From NCBI GenBank assembly GCA_016717595.1, contig JADKFE010000064.1:1-29620 (forward strand): DNA of 29,620 bases. Direction: 5' to 3'. Shown piece by piece: positions 7,961-15,255 of this stretch. The notes beneath the pieces were generated by a model. That model had not been told where the DNA came from. It saw only the letters and a program-made list of their open reading frames with translations, and did not search any database. How positions within the stretch are numbered: the first letter of the stretch is position 1; the number at the start of each line of letters is the position of its first letter. The stretch comes from Deltaproteobacteria bacterium (lineage in GTDB: Bacteria; Myxococcota_A; UBA796; CAJQPC01). The position numbers were made by a program, and so were the translations under genes.

Positions 7961-7977
7961 TTGGCACGCCCCTTGCT
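7961..7977 (+). promoter_or_regulatory. Sigma-54 (-24/-12) promoter
   Basis: TTGGCACGCCCCTTGCT matches the sigma-54 consensus TGGCACG-N4-TTGC at every defined position, with the invariant GG (7963-7964) and GC (7975-7976) twelve bases apart. It lies 53 bases before the ATG at 8031. Just upstream are overlapping half-palindromes (GATCA at 7933 and TGATC at 7948; TTGA-N4-TCAA at 7947-7958). Two copies of GTCGCGC (7868 and 7891) lie about 90-120 bases upstream, where enhancer-binding proteins usually act. The promoter call is strong; the enhancer sites are speculative. Confidence 0.88.
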
Positions 7978-8030
7978 TTGGGTCTTGTCACCGCCCTGCA
8001 CCCAAAGGGAACAACGGAGGAGATCCCAAA

Positions 8031-8708
8031 ATGTCCGCCATGAAGCTCATCGTCCCCGCCTTGGCGCTCACCGCGCTCATCGCCTGCACGCCCAAAGACG
8101 AGAAGGCCTGCGACACCATGGCCGTGGCCAGCGCCCAGCTCAGCCTGCGCGGCCCCGACGGCGCGGTGGTGAGCGGCGCCGCGGTGCGCTACGAGTTCGA
8201 CGACGGCTCTGGCGGCGTCACCGAGGCCGACTGCGACGAGTGGGAGCCCGGCGAGTACGTCTGCGGCTACGAGATCTCCGGTGAGCTGCGCATCTCCATC
8301 GCCGCCGAGGGCTTTGAGGACGCCGAGCACACCGTCGAGGTCGGGCTCACTGAAGACGAGTGCCACGTCGAGACGGTCATGGAGACCCTCACCCTCACCG
8401 CCTTGGACTGCTCTGACGACGCCCAGCGCTGGGCGATGCTGGTCACCGTCACCGACGAGTCCGGCGCGCCCCTCGCCGACGCGGACGTGCAGTGGGGCCC
8501 GGACGTGCAGGACGACGTGCCTTACGAGGCCTGCGAGCCCACCGACGTCATGGGCGACTGGCTCTGCGGCGCCGGGGAGTCCGGTGAGCTGCTGCTCCTC
8601 GTCGAGGCCGAGGGCTACGCCCACGAGCTGCTCGCCGTGGATGTGCCCGTGGACGAGTGTGGCCGCACCGTCCCCCAGCTCATCACCGTCGCCCTGGCCG
8701 CCGAGTGA
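8031..8708 (+). CDS. Lipoprotein with two carboxypeptidase-regulatory-like repeats
   Basis: This 225-residue protein is the first gene after the sigma-54 promoter. The ATG at 8031 is chosen because GGAGGAG lies just before it. The signal peptide MSAMKLIVPALALTALIAC ends in a lipobox with Cys19. The mature part has two repeats (about 30-125 and 130-225). Each has a strand pattern like AQLSLRGPDGAVVSGAAVRY, then a Cys-containing turn (CDEWEPGEYVCGYEISGE; CEPTDVMGDWLCGAGESGE), then ISIAAEGFE or LLVEAEGYA, ending in DECHVET or DECGRTV. This is the layout of transthyretin-like or CarboxypepD_reg-like beta-sandwich domains, here with regularly placed Cys likely to be disulfide-bonded outside the cytoplasm. 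The function is unknown. Two single-repeat paralogues follow on the same strand. Confidence 0.72.
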   Translation: MSAMKLIVPALALTALIACTPKDEKACDTMAVASAQLSLRGPDGAVVSGAAVRYEFDDGSGGVTEADCDEWEPGEYVCGYEISGELRISIAAEGFEDAEHTVEVGLTEDECHVETVMETLTLTALDCSDDAQRWAMLVTVTDESGAPLADADVQWGPDVQDDVPYEACEPTDVMGDWLCGAGESGELLLLVEAEGYAHELLAVDVPVDECGRTVPQLITVALAAE

Positions 8709-8764
8709 GCCTGGCGCTCACGACGGCCTTCTCTCACCCCCTTGACCGACCCTCTGGAGTCCCC

Positions 8765-9130
8765 ATGTCCCTCTCTCGCCTCGTGTTTCCCCTGGCCCTG
8801 CTCTCCGCCTTCACCGCCTGCGACAAAGAGGTCGACTGCACTGAAGAGGCCCGGTCCAGCGTGCAGATCACCCTGGTAGACGAGTCCGACGCCCCGGTGA
8901 TCGGCGCCACGGTCACCGCCGTCGCCGACGGCCAAGACATCGACTGCGAGGACTGGGACGCCAGCGGCGTCTACATCTGCGGCTACGAGGTGAGCGGCGT
9001 GTTCGTGATCTCCTTCGAGGCCGAGGGCTTCGAGTCCCAAGAGCTCGAGCTTGAGGTGAGCCTCACTGAAGACGAGTGCCACGTCGAGACCGTGCAGGAG
9101 ACGGTCGTGATGGTCGCCTCGGCGGCCTGA
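8765..9130 (+). CDS. Small Cys-rich lipoprotein, single-repeat paralogue
   Basis: This is a 121-residue product. The signal peptide MSLSRLVFPLALLSAFTAC has Cys19 as the lipid-modified residue, and the start follows GGAG at normal spacing. One domain follows with the same order as the previous gene: VQITLVDESDAPVIGATVTA, CEDWDASGVYICGYEVSG, VISFEAEGFE, LTEDECHVETVQ. The core is about the size of one transthyretin-like beta sandwich. The four Cys after the lipobox Cys are conserved in the next gene. The 19 bases around the start (8752-8770) are identical to those at 9162-9180, showing that this gene and the next arose by recent tandem duplication. It is most likely part of the sigma-54-driven operon (57 bases from the previous stop). 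Function unknown. Confidence 0.7.
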   Translation: MSLSRLVFPLALLSAFTACDKEVDCTEEARSSVQITLVDESDAPVIGATVTAVADGQDIDCEDWDASGVYICGYEVSGVFVISFEAEGFESQELELEVSLTEDECHVETVQETVVMVASAA

Positions 9131-9174
9131 GCCCCACCTTCCCGCCCCACACCCGACGCACCTCTGGAGTCCCC

Positions 9175-9543
9175 ATGTCCTTCGCCCGCCTGCTCGCCCC
9201 CCTCGCCCTGCTCAGCGCCTTCACCGCCTGCTTTGAGAAGGAGGTCGGCTGTGATGACTACGCCGCCTCCAGCGTGCAGCTCGCCATCGTGAACGAGGCC
9301 GGCGACCCGGTGTCCGGCGCCAGCGTCATCGCCACCACTGAAGACGGCGAGATCGTCTGCGAGGACTGGGACAGCAGCGGCGTCTACACCTGCGGCTACG
9401 AGGTGAGCGGCCTGTTCGTGATCACCATCGAGGCCGAGGGCTACGACCCCCTGGAGCTGGAGCTTGAGGTCGGGCTCACTGATGACGAGTGCCACGTCGA
9501 GACCGCACAAGCCACGGTCGTGCTGATCGCCCCGGCGCCCTGA
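9175..9543 (+). CDS. Small Cys-rich lipoprotein, single-repeat paralogue
   Basis: This is a 122-residue close paralogue of the gene at 8765. The signal peptide MSFARLLAPLALLSAFTAC is followed by FEKEVGCDDYAASSVQLAIV and a single transthyretin-like domain with CEDWDSSGVYTCGYEVSG, VITIEAEGYD and LTDDECHVETAQ. The Cys positions match its neighbour. Divergence is concentrated between the shared blocks and in the charge of the N-terminal segment (FEKEVGC against DKEVDC), as expected for paralogues holding the same fold. It is the third gene of the likely operon and is followed directly by a GC-rich hairpin. No enzymatic residues stand out, so a structural, binding or surface role is more likely than catalysis. 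Confidence 0.7.
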   Translation: MSFARLLAPLALLSAFTACFEKEVGCDDYAASSVQLAIVNEAGDPVSGASVIATTEDGEIVCEDWDSSGVYTCGYEVSGLFVITIEAEGYDPLELELEVGLTDDECHVETAQATVVLIAPAP

Positions 9544-9559
9544 CCCCACCAAGGTGGGG
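9544..9559 (+). terminator. GC-rich hairpin after the lipoprotein operon
   Basis: CCCCACC-AA-GGTGGGG begins at the base after the TGA of the third lipoprotein. Realistically it folds as a 6-bp stem with a CAAG loop. No T-tract follows, so it may be a weak or Rho-assisted terminator, or protect the 3' end. Confidence 0.45.
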
Positions 9560-9564
9560 CGCCC

Positions 9565-9574
9565 GGGTTACCCT
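9565..9574 (+). promoter_or_regulatory. Possible -10 element GGGTTACCCT
   Basis: GGGTTACCCT lies 26 bases before the ppa start and immediately after the hairpin at 9544-9559. The identical ten bases precede the ornithine aminotransferase gene (16863-16872). No clear -35 was seen. Confidence 0.35.
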
Positions 9575-9600
9575 CACCCTCCCAAGATGAGGAGAGCCAC

Positions 9601-10155
9601 ATGGGCGCCCACCCCTGGCATGATCTGCCCAACAACCCCGACACCGCCGACGTTCACTTCAACGTCGTCATCGAGATCCCCAAGGGCTCTCGGGTGAAGT
9701 ACGAGCTCGACAAGCCCACGGGGCTCCTGCGCGTCGACCGCATCCTCTACAGCGCCGTACATTACCCGGCGTCGTATGGCTTCTTGCCCCGCAGCTACGG
9801 CCGCGACGGCGACCCTCTGGACGTGCTCGTGCTCGGCAACGAGCCCGTGGTGCCGCTCTCGATCATGCAGGCCCGCGCCATCGGCGTGATGCACATGGCC
9901 GATGAGGGCAAGCCCGACGAGAAGATCATCGCCGTACACATCCACGACCCGGCGTTTTTGGACTACACCGACATCAGCCAGCTCCCCAAACACATGTCTT
10001 CAGAGATCCGCCGCTTCTTCATGGATTACAAGATCCTCGAGGGCAAGACGGTCACCGTAGACGAGTTTGAGGGCGCCGCGGCGGCCCTGCAGGTGATCCG
10101 CGACGCGTTCACCTACTACCGCGCCGAGGAGAACCGCCTGCGCGGCTGGGGCTGA
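9601..10155 (+). CDS. ppa: Inorganic pyrophosphatase (family I)
   Basis: This 184-residue protein has the usual length for family I soluble pyrophosphatases, which hydrolyse pyrophosphate to two phosphates and pull biosynthetic reactions forward. The signature DGDPLDVLV starts at residue 69, with metal-binding Asp69, Asp71 and Asp74 spaced as in the E. coli enzyme. Other family blocks are present: VVIEIPKGSRVKYELDK, YPASYGFLPRSYG and KIIAVHIHDPAF. The start ATG follows GAGGAG. A hairpin separates it from the lipoprotein operon and a GGGTTACCCT element lies between, so it is probably transcribed alone. The protein is cytoplasmic and needs Mg2+. The assignment is secure. Confidence 0.96.
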   Translation: MGAHPWHDLPNNPDTADVHFNVVIEIPKGSRVKYELDKPTGLLRVDRILYSAVHYPASYGFLPRSYGRDGDPLDVLVLGNEPVVPLSIMQARAIGVMHMADEGKPDEKIIAVHIHDPAFLDYTDISQLPKHMSSEIRRFFMDYKILEGKTVTVDEFEGAAAALQVIRDAFTYYRAEENRLRGWG

Positions 10156-10236
10156 GTGAATCACCCGCGGACGTTTTGATGCTTGCGCTTTGGGCAAACC
10201 TCATTCATCCTGGGCGTTCGCCCGGAGACACCCCCA

Positions 10237-12195
10237 ATGCGCGCCACCTCTCTCCTCTCGCTCCTCTGCCCGGTCTCGGCGCTCGTCGCCTTGGGCTGCT
10301 CCGACTACAACATCACGCCCAAAGACGACAACGAGGGCGCCGTAGACTCCGAGCAGGTCGACTGCCCGCCGTCCGACCCCGACTGTGAAGACAGCGCGTC
10401 CGACAGCCTCCCGCCGGACAGCCTGCCCCCCGACAACGACACCTGCGACGAGTTCAACCTCCCCGGCGAGTCCCTCGCCTTGGTCGAGGAGTGCTACGTC
10501 GAGGTCTCCACAGGCACCTTCACCCCCGTCGTGGAGTGGAAGAAGTCCAAGTGGACGGTGGACGCCAGCTCCAACAACATCATGATGATGCCCGCCGTGG
10601 CGTCTCTGAACGACGACAACGGCGACGGCCTCATCAACGACGACGACGTCCCCGACATCGTCGTCATCACCTACGGCAGCAACGGCACCCTGCGCGCGGT
10701 GAGCGGTGACGGCACGAAGGAGATCTTCAACGTCGTCGGCGCGGGCCTTCAAGGCCAAGGCGCGGTGGCCATCGGCGACATCGACAACGACGGCATCGTC
10801 GAGATCGTCGCCCCCACCTCCACCACCATCAAGGCCTTTGAGCACGACGGCACGCTCAAGTGGACGTCCCCGAACCTCTCCGGGCACATGTACGGCACCT
10901 CCGACGCCCCGGCGATCTCCGACATGAACGGCGACGGCAAGCCGGAGATCATCATCGGCAAGGCGATCCTGAACAACGACGGCAGCCTACGCGGCGCGGG
11001 CTCGCACGGGCGCGGCGGCGTGGCCTCCAACGTCGGCACCACGTCCTTCGCCGTCGACCTCAACCTCGACGGCAGCCAAGAGGTGATCGTCGGCAACGCC
11101 ATGTACACGTCTACCGGCGCGGCGATCTGGGCCAACGGTGAGCAGGACGGCTACGTCGCCGTGGGCAACTTCGACAGCGACCCCGAGGGCGAGATCGTCG
11201 TCAACTCCAGCGGCAACCTGCGCCTGCAAGACACCAACGGCACCGTCCTGTGGCGGGCGAAGATGACCGGCGCGGGCAGCTACTACGGCGGGCCGCCCAC
11301 CGTGGCCGACTTCGACGGCGACGGGCTCCCCGAGGTCGGCATCGCCGGGCAGTCCACCTACACCGTCTTCGACACCGACGGCAAAAAGATGTGGGAGAAG
11401 GCCACCCAAGACGGCTCCTCGGGCAACACCGGCTCCTCTGTCTTCGACTTTGAGGGCGACGGCGTGGCTGAGGCGGTCTACTCCGATGAGACGCGCCTGT
11501 GGGTGTTCAACGGCCCCGACGGCGCGGTGAAGCTCAACTCGCCAGAGCACTCAAACGGCACCTGGACGGAGTACCCCGCCATCGCCGACGTAGACGGCGA
11601 CGGCCAGGCCGAGATCGTCGTGCCCAACACCGCCGGGAGCCACACGGGCTTCTACGTCTTTGGCGACGCCGACAGCTCTTGGCAGCCGGGCCGGAAGATC
11701 TGGAACCAGCACGCCTACCACATCACGAACGTCAACGACGACGGCACCATCCCCGCCGTCGCGGCCATCAACTGGGCCAGCTACAACAACTTCCGCTCCG
11801 GCGACCTCACCGCGGGCTCGGGCGGCGTCTACGCCGACCTCATCGGCGTCATCGACGAGGTCTGTGAGGCGCTGTGCGCTGAAGACCGCATCTTTGTGTA
11901 TGTGCGTGTGGGCAACCAGGGCCACCTCGACGTCACCGAGCCCTTCGACATCACGCTCTCGGCGATCACGACCACCGGGGTGGTGCCGCTCCAGACCCGC
12001 ACGGTGTCCTCGGGCATCGGCCCGGGTGTGCTCCTGGACACGATCACCTTCGAGGTGACCGGCGTGGCGGCGTTGGAGATCCTCGACCTCGTCCTGCAGG
12101 TCGATGGTGGCAACGGCGCCTCCGCCGGGGTGTACTCCGAGTGTGACGAGACGAACAACGAGCCCATCTGGGGCGCGCCCGTCTGCGCCGAGTGA
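10237..12195 (+). CDS. FG-GAP/VCBS-repeat lipoprotein (copy 1)
   Basis: This is a 652-residue product. The ATG at 10237 is chosen because it gives a lipoprotein signal (VSALVALGC, Cys21) and follows CGGAGA. An 18-codon upstream extension is open but lacks signal character. After an acidic Asp/Ser/Pro linker (about 26-85) comes a seven-blade-like FG-GAP/VCBS region (about 105-500). It has calcium-loop motifs DIDNDGIVEIVAP, DMNGDGKPEIIIG, DLNLDGSQEVIVG, DFDGDGLPEVGIAG, DFEGDGVAEAVYSD and DVDGDGQAEIVVPN. A conserved block, KIWNQHAYHITNVNDDGTIP, is followed by a CARDB-like domain (about 545-652) with FVYVRVGNQGHLDV and ECDETNNEP. It is probably a surface-exposed beta-propeller adhesion or binding protein. 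A near-identical copy follows at 12298. Confidence 0.85.
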   Translation: MRATSLLSLLCPVSALVALGCSDYNITPKDDNEGAVDSEQVDCPPSDPDCEDSASDSLPPDSLPPDNDTCDEFNLPGESLALVEECYVEVSTGTFTPVVEWKKSKWTVDASSNNIMMMPAVASLNDDNGDGLINDDDVPDIVVITYGSNGTLRAVSGDGTKEIFNVVGAGLQGQGAVAIGDIDNDGIVEIVAPTSTTIKAFEHDGTLKWTSPNLSGHMYGTSDAPAISDMNGDGKPEIIIGKAILNNDGSLRGAGSHGRGGVASNVGTTSFAVDLNLDGSQEVIVGNAMYTSTGAAIWANGEQDGYVAVGNFDSDPEGEIVVNSSGNLRLQDTNGTVLWRAKMTGAGSYYGGPPTVADFDGDGLPEVGIAGQSTYTVFDTDGKKMWEKATQDGSSGNTGSSVFDFEGDGVAEAVYSDETRLWVFNGPDGAVKLNSPEHSNGTWTEYPAIADVDGDGQAEIVVPNTAGSHTGFYVFGDADSSWQPGRKIWNQHAYHITNVNDDGTIPAVAAINWASYNNFRSGDLTAGSGGVYADLIGVIDEVCEALCAEDRIFVYVRVGNQGHLDVTEPFDITLSAITTTGVVPLQTRTVSSGIGPGVLLDTITFEVTGVAALEILDLVLQVDGGNGASAGVYSECDETNNEPIWGAPVCAE

Positions 12196-12196
12196 G

Positions 12197-12218
12197 CGAG
12201 GGCGCGAGAAGGCCCTCG
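12197..12218 (+). terminator. 7-bp stem hairpin between the paralogues
   Basis: CGAGGGC and GCCCTCG pair across an 8-base loop (12204-12211), starting one base after the TGA of the first FG-GAP gene. No T-tract follows, so it may be a weak terminator that separates transcription of the two copies. Confidence 0.4.
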
Positions 12219-12297
12219 TCGTCACACGGACACGATCCTGACGTAACCCCTTGCGTTCGCTCAAGATGCCGTCCATCTTGTGGCTTCGGAGGTCTCC

Positions 12298-14244
12298 ATG
12301 CGCGCGATTACGCTCCTCACGCTGCTCGGTGTCGGCTGCAACGACTACGAGATCAACCCCAAAGACGACGTCACGCCGGGGGGGCTCGACAGCGAGCCTG
12401 TGGAGTGCCCGCCGCAGATCCCCGACTGCAACGACACTGAAGAGGACTCGGAGCTGCCCCCGGACAGCGTGCCCCCCGACAACGACGTTTGCGACGAGTT
12501 CACCGTCCCCGGCGAGGCCTTGGCCCAGGTCGAGGAGTGTTATGTGCCCGTCTCCACCGGCACCTTCACCCCGGTGGTGGAGTGGAAAAAGTCCACCTGG
12601 ACGACGGACTCCAGCTCCAACAACATCATGATGATGCCCGCCGTGGCGTCTCTGAACGACGACAACGGCGACGGCCTCATCAACACCGATGACATCCCCG
12701 ACATCATCGTCATCACGTATGGCGGCAACGGCACCTTGCGCGCGGTGAGCGGGGATGGCTCTTCAGAGATCTTCAACGTCGTCGGCGCGAACCTTCAAGG
12801 TCAAGGCGCCGTGGCCGTGGGCGACATCGACAACGACGGCATCGTTGAGATCATCGCCCCCACCTCCAACGGCGTGAAGGCCTTTGAGAACGACGGCACG
12901 CTCAAGTGGACGTCCGCGAGCCTCTCCGGGCACATCTACGGCACCTCCGACGCCCCGGCCATCTCCGACATGGACGGCGACGGCGACCCGGAGATCATCA
13001 TGGGCAAAGCCATCCTCAACAGCGACGGCAGCCTGCGCGGCGCGGGCGCTTATGGCAAAGGGGGCGTGCCCTCCAACGTCGGCACCACGTCCTTCGCCGT
13101 AGACCTCGACCTCGACGGCACCCAAGAGCTCGTCGTCGGCAACGCGCTGTACGACCCGGACGGCGCGACGATCTGGAGCAACGGCGAACAAGACGGCTAC
13201 GTCGCCGTGGGCAACTTCGACACCGACCCTGAAGGCGAGATCGTCGTCAACACCGGCGGCAACGTCCGCCTGCAAGACACCGACGGCACGGTCCTTTGGC
13301 GGGCGTCGATGTCGGGCTCTGGCGGCAGCTACGGCGGCCCGCCCACCGTGGCCGACTTCGACGGCGACGGCCTCCCCGAGGTCGGCGTCGCCGGGCCAGT
13401 CAACTACACCGTCTTCGACACCGACGGCAAGAAGATGTGGGAGAAGAAGACCCAAGACGCCTCCTCGGGCAACACGGGCTCCTCAGTCTTCGACTTTGAG
13501 GGCGACGGCATCGCTGAGGCCGTCTACGCCGATGAGACCCGCCTGTGGGTGTTCAACGGCCCCGACGGCGCGGTGAAGCTAGAGTCCACGGAGCACTCAA
13601 ACGCCACCTGGACGGAGTACCCGGCCATCGCCGATGTCGATAACGACGGCCACGCCGAGATCGTCGTCGCCAACACGAACTACACCGGCCACACGGGCTT
13701 CTACGTCTTTGGCGACGCCGACAGCTCTTGGCAGCAAGGCCGGAAGATCTGGAACCAGCACGCCTACCACATCACGAACGTCAACGACGACGGCACCATC
13801 CCCGCCGTGGCGGACATCAACTGGGCCACCTACAACAACTTCCGCTCCGGCGACCTCACCGCGGGCTCGGGCGGCGTCTTCTCCGACCTCATCGGCACCA
13901 TCGAGGAGGTCTGTGAGGCGCTGTGTGACCAGGGCCGCCTGTTTGTGTATGTGCGGGTGGGCAACCAGGGCTACCAAGACATCGAGGACGAGGTCGAGCT
14001 GACCCTCTACGCCGACACCCCCGAGGGCGAAAAACGGATGACCAGCCTCGTCATCACCTCGGGCATCCCCGCCGGGCAGATGTTGGACAGCGTCGTGTTT
14101 GAGGTGAGCGGTATCGAAGACTGGGACATCCGCGACCTCATCCTCAAGGTCGACGGCGGCAACGAGTCCGAAGACAGCGTCGAGACCGAGTGTGACGAGA
14201 CCAACAACGAGGCCCGCTGGGGCGCGATGGTCTGCTTCGAGTAG
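12298..14244 (+). CDS. FG-GAP/VCBS-repeat lipoprotein (copy 2)
   Basis: This 648-residue paralogue of the preceding gene has the same domain order. The ATG at 12298 directly follows GGAGGTCTCC, an excellent ribosome-binding site, and gives a very short signal MRAITLLTLLGVGC with Cys14. The propeller region is almost identical (NDDNGDGLINTDDIPDIIVI, DIDNDGIVEIIAP, DMDGDGDPEIIMG, DFEGDGIAEAVYAD, DVDNDGHAEIVVAN). The block KIWNQHAYHITNVNDDGTIP is unchanged. The CARDB-like C-terminal domain (RLFVYVRVGNQGYQDIEDEV and ECDETNNEARW) and the N-terminal linker are the most diverged parts. That pattern suggests the core is under stronger constraint or conversion while the termini diversify. It converges on the minus-strand lipoprotein gene at 14278. 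Confidence 0.86.
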   Translation: MRAITLLTLLGVGCNDYEINPKDDVTPGGLDSEPVECPPQIPDCNDTEEDSELPPDSVPPDNDVCDEFTVPGEALAQVEECYVPVSTGTFTPVVEWKKSTWTTDSSSNNIMMMPAVASLNDDNGDGLINTDDIPDIIVITYGGNGTLRAVSGDGSSEIFNVVGANLQGQGAVAVGDIDNDGIVEIIAPTSNGVKAFENDGTLKWTSASLSGHIYGTSDAPAISDMDGDGDPEIIMGKAILNSDGSLRGAGAYGKGGVPSNVGTTSFAVDLDLDGTQELVVGNALYDPDGATIWSNGEQDGYVAVGNFDTDPEGEIVVNTGGNVRLQDTDGTVLWRASMSGSGGSYGGPPTVADFDGDGLPEVGVAGPVNYTVFDTDGKKMWEKKTQDASSGNTGSSVFDFEGDGIAEAVYADETRLWVFNGPDGAVKLESTEHSNATWTEYPAIADVDNDGHAEIVVANTNYTGHTGFYVFGDADSSWQQGRKIWNQHAYHITNVNDDGTIPAVADINWATYNNFRSGDLTAGSGGVFSDLIGTIEEVCEALCDQGRLFVYVRVGNQGYQDIEDEVELTLYADTPEGEKRMTSLVITSGIPAGQMLDSVVFEVSGIEDWDIRDLILKVDGGNESEDSVETECDETNNEARWGAMVCFE

Positions 14245-14277
14245 TCGCCGCCCGGTGACCGAGGACCGGCGCCGCCT

Positions 14278-15255
14278 TCAGTAGGTGGCGCCGCTCACGA
14301 TGTCTTGGCCCTCAGGCAGGGGGATCCAGAGGTTTGTGGCGCTGTCGGGGCCGACCCGCAGCACACCCTTGGACTGCGAGACCATGATCACCTCGTCCCG
14401 GGCGGAGTCATAGCCGCAGTCGGTGATGTCCGTGGGGCTCTCGCTGGCGATCCGCACCGGGGGCACGGACTTGCCGTTGCCGTTGTCTACGGTGTTGAAG
14501 ATGTCTTCGATGGAGTACACGCCGCCCGCCGACGAGCAGACGTAGGGCTCGCCGTCGGGGCCCAAGAAACCATCCACGGAGCGCGCCCGGGTGGTGTCGT
14601 AGCTGGGGAAGACCTCGTAGAGCTCCCCGGAGCCGGTGGGGTAGGCCCAGAGCGTCGGGCCGCCGCCTGAGGCGGCGCCGTGGTCGACGATGTAGGCCAA
14701 GGACAGGTCGTCGGTGAGGAAGACCGACGAGGCGTTGGCGAAGGTGCCCGGGGTGACGAGCACCTCATTCTGCGTGGCCGAGCTGAGGTAGAGCCCACCG
14801 TCGACGAGCACAAAAAACACCGTGCCCGCCGTGGCCACGTCCACGATGTTGCTGGAGTAGGTGGTGCCGAAGGACAAGGTGGTGCCGTTAAAGTAGGCCA
14901 TCGTGTCTTTCCAGCCCACGGCGGCGGTCTGGGCGGCGCCGCTCCAGGCGATGGAGCCGACGACCTCACCGCCGTACTCAAAGCTGTAGACCTGGGACGT
15001 GTCGGGGGCGAACACGTTGATCGTGGTGCCGACGTCCCCGTGCTCCAAGAGCGCGACCCCGGCGATGGGGTCGGCGTCGGAGTCGGAGTCGGTGTCGGCG
15101 TCGGTGTCGCTGTCGGCGTCGCTGTCGGCGTCTGCGTCACCCTCGGCGCACTCGGGCAGCTCAGAGGACGTGCAGGGGATGTCCGCCGGGGCGAACAGGT
15201 GGCAGCCAGGCAGCGTGAGCGCGAGGAGGGAGAGCTTCATCGTGAGCATCTTCAT
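14278..15255 (-). CDS. Lipoprotein with Ser/Asp repeat linker and propeller-like domain
   Basis: This is a 325-residue product from the ATG at 15255, which follows AGGAACC at normal spacing. The signal MKMLTMKLSLLALTLPGC gives Cys18 as the lipidated residue. A Cys-containing segment (CTSSELPECAEG) leads into an Asp-Ala/Asp-Ser repeat linker (about 40-63), encoded by a hexanucleotide-like microsatellite at 15062-15137. The rest resembles a beta-propeller-like binding domain (SIAWSGAAQTAAVGWKD, GTVFFVLVDGGLYLSSATQN, RARSVDGFLGPDGEPYVCSS). No enzyme motif is seen. The subtilase frame runs straight into this gene without a stop, so the two could be one 840-residue fusion, but the separate signal peptide and ribosome-binding site argue for two genes. 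Confidence 0.68.
   Translation of the reverse strand: MKMLTMKLSLLALTLPGCHLFAPADIPCTSSELPECAEGDADADSDADSDTDADTDSDSDADPIAGVALLEHGDVGTTINVFAPDTSQVYSFEYGGEVVGSIAWSGAAQTAAVGWKDTMAYFNGTTLSFGTTYSSNIVDVATAGTVFFVLVDGGLYLSSATQNEVLVTPGTFANASSVFLTDDLSLAYIVDHGAASGGGPTLWAYPTGSGELYEVFPSYDTTRARSVDGFLGPDGEPYVCSSAGGVYSIEDIFNTVDNGNGKSVPPVRIASESPTDITDCGYDSARDEVIMVSQSKGVLRVGPDSATNLWIPLPEGQDIVSGATY

Noticed and set aside
12236..12258. A second sigma-54 promoter
   Set aside because: GACGTAACCCCTTGC has the -12 TTGC, but the -24 lacks the GG required by the consensus, so it is not accepted.
14252..14269. Terminator between the FG-GAP gene and the convergent lipoprotein
   Set aside because: CCGGT-N8-ACCGG gives only a 5-bp stem with an 8-base loop and no T-tract, so it is too weak to list.
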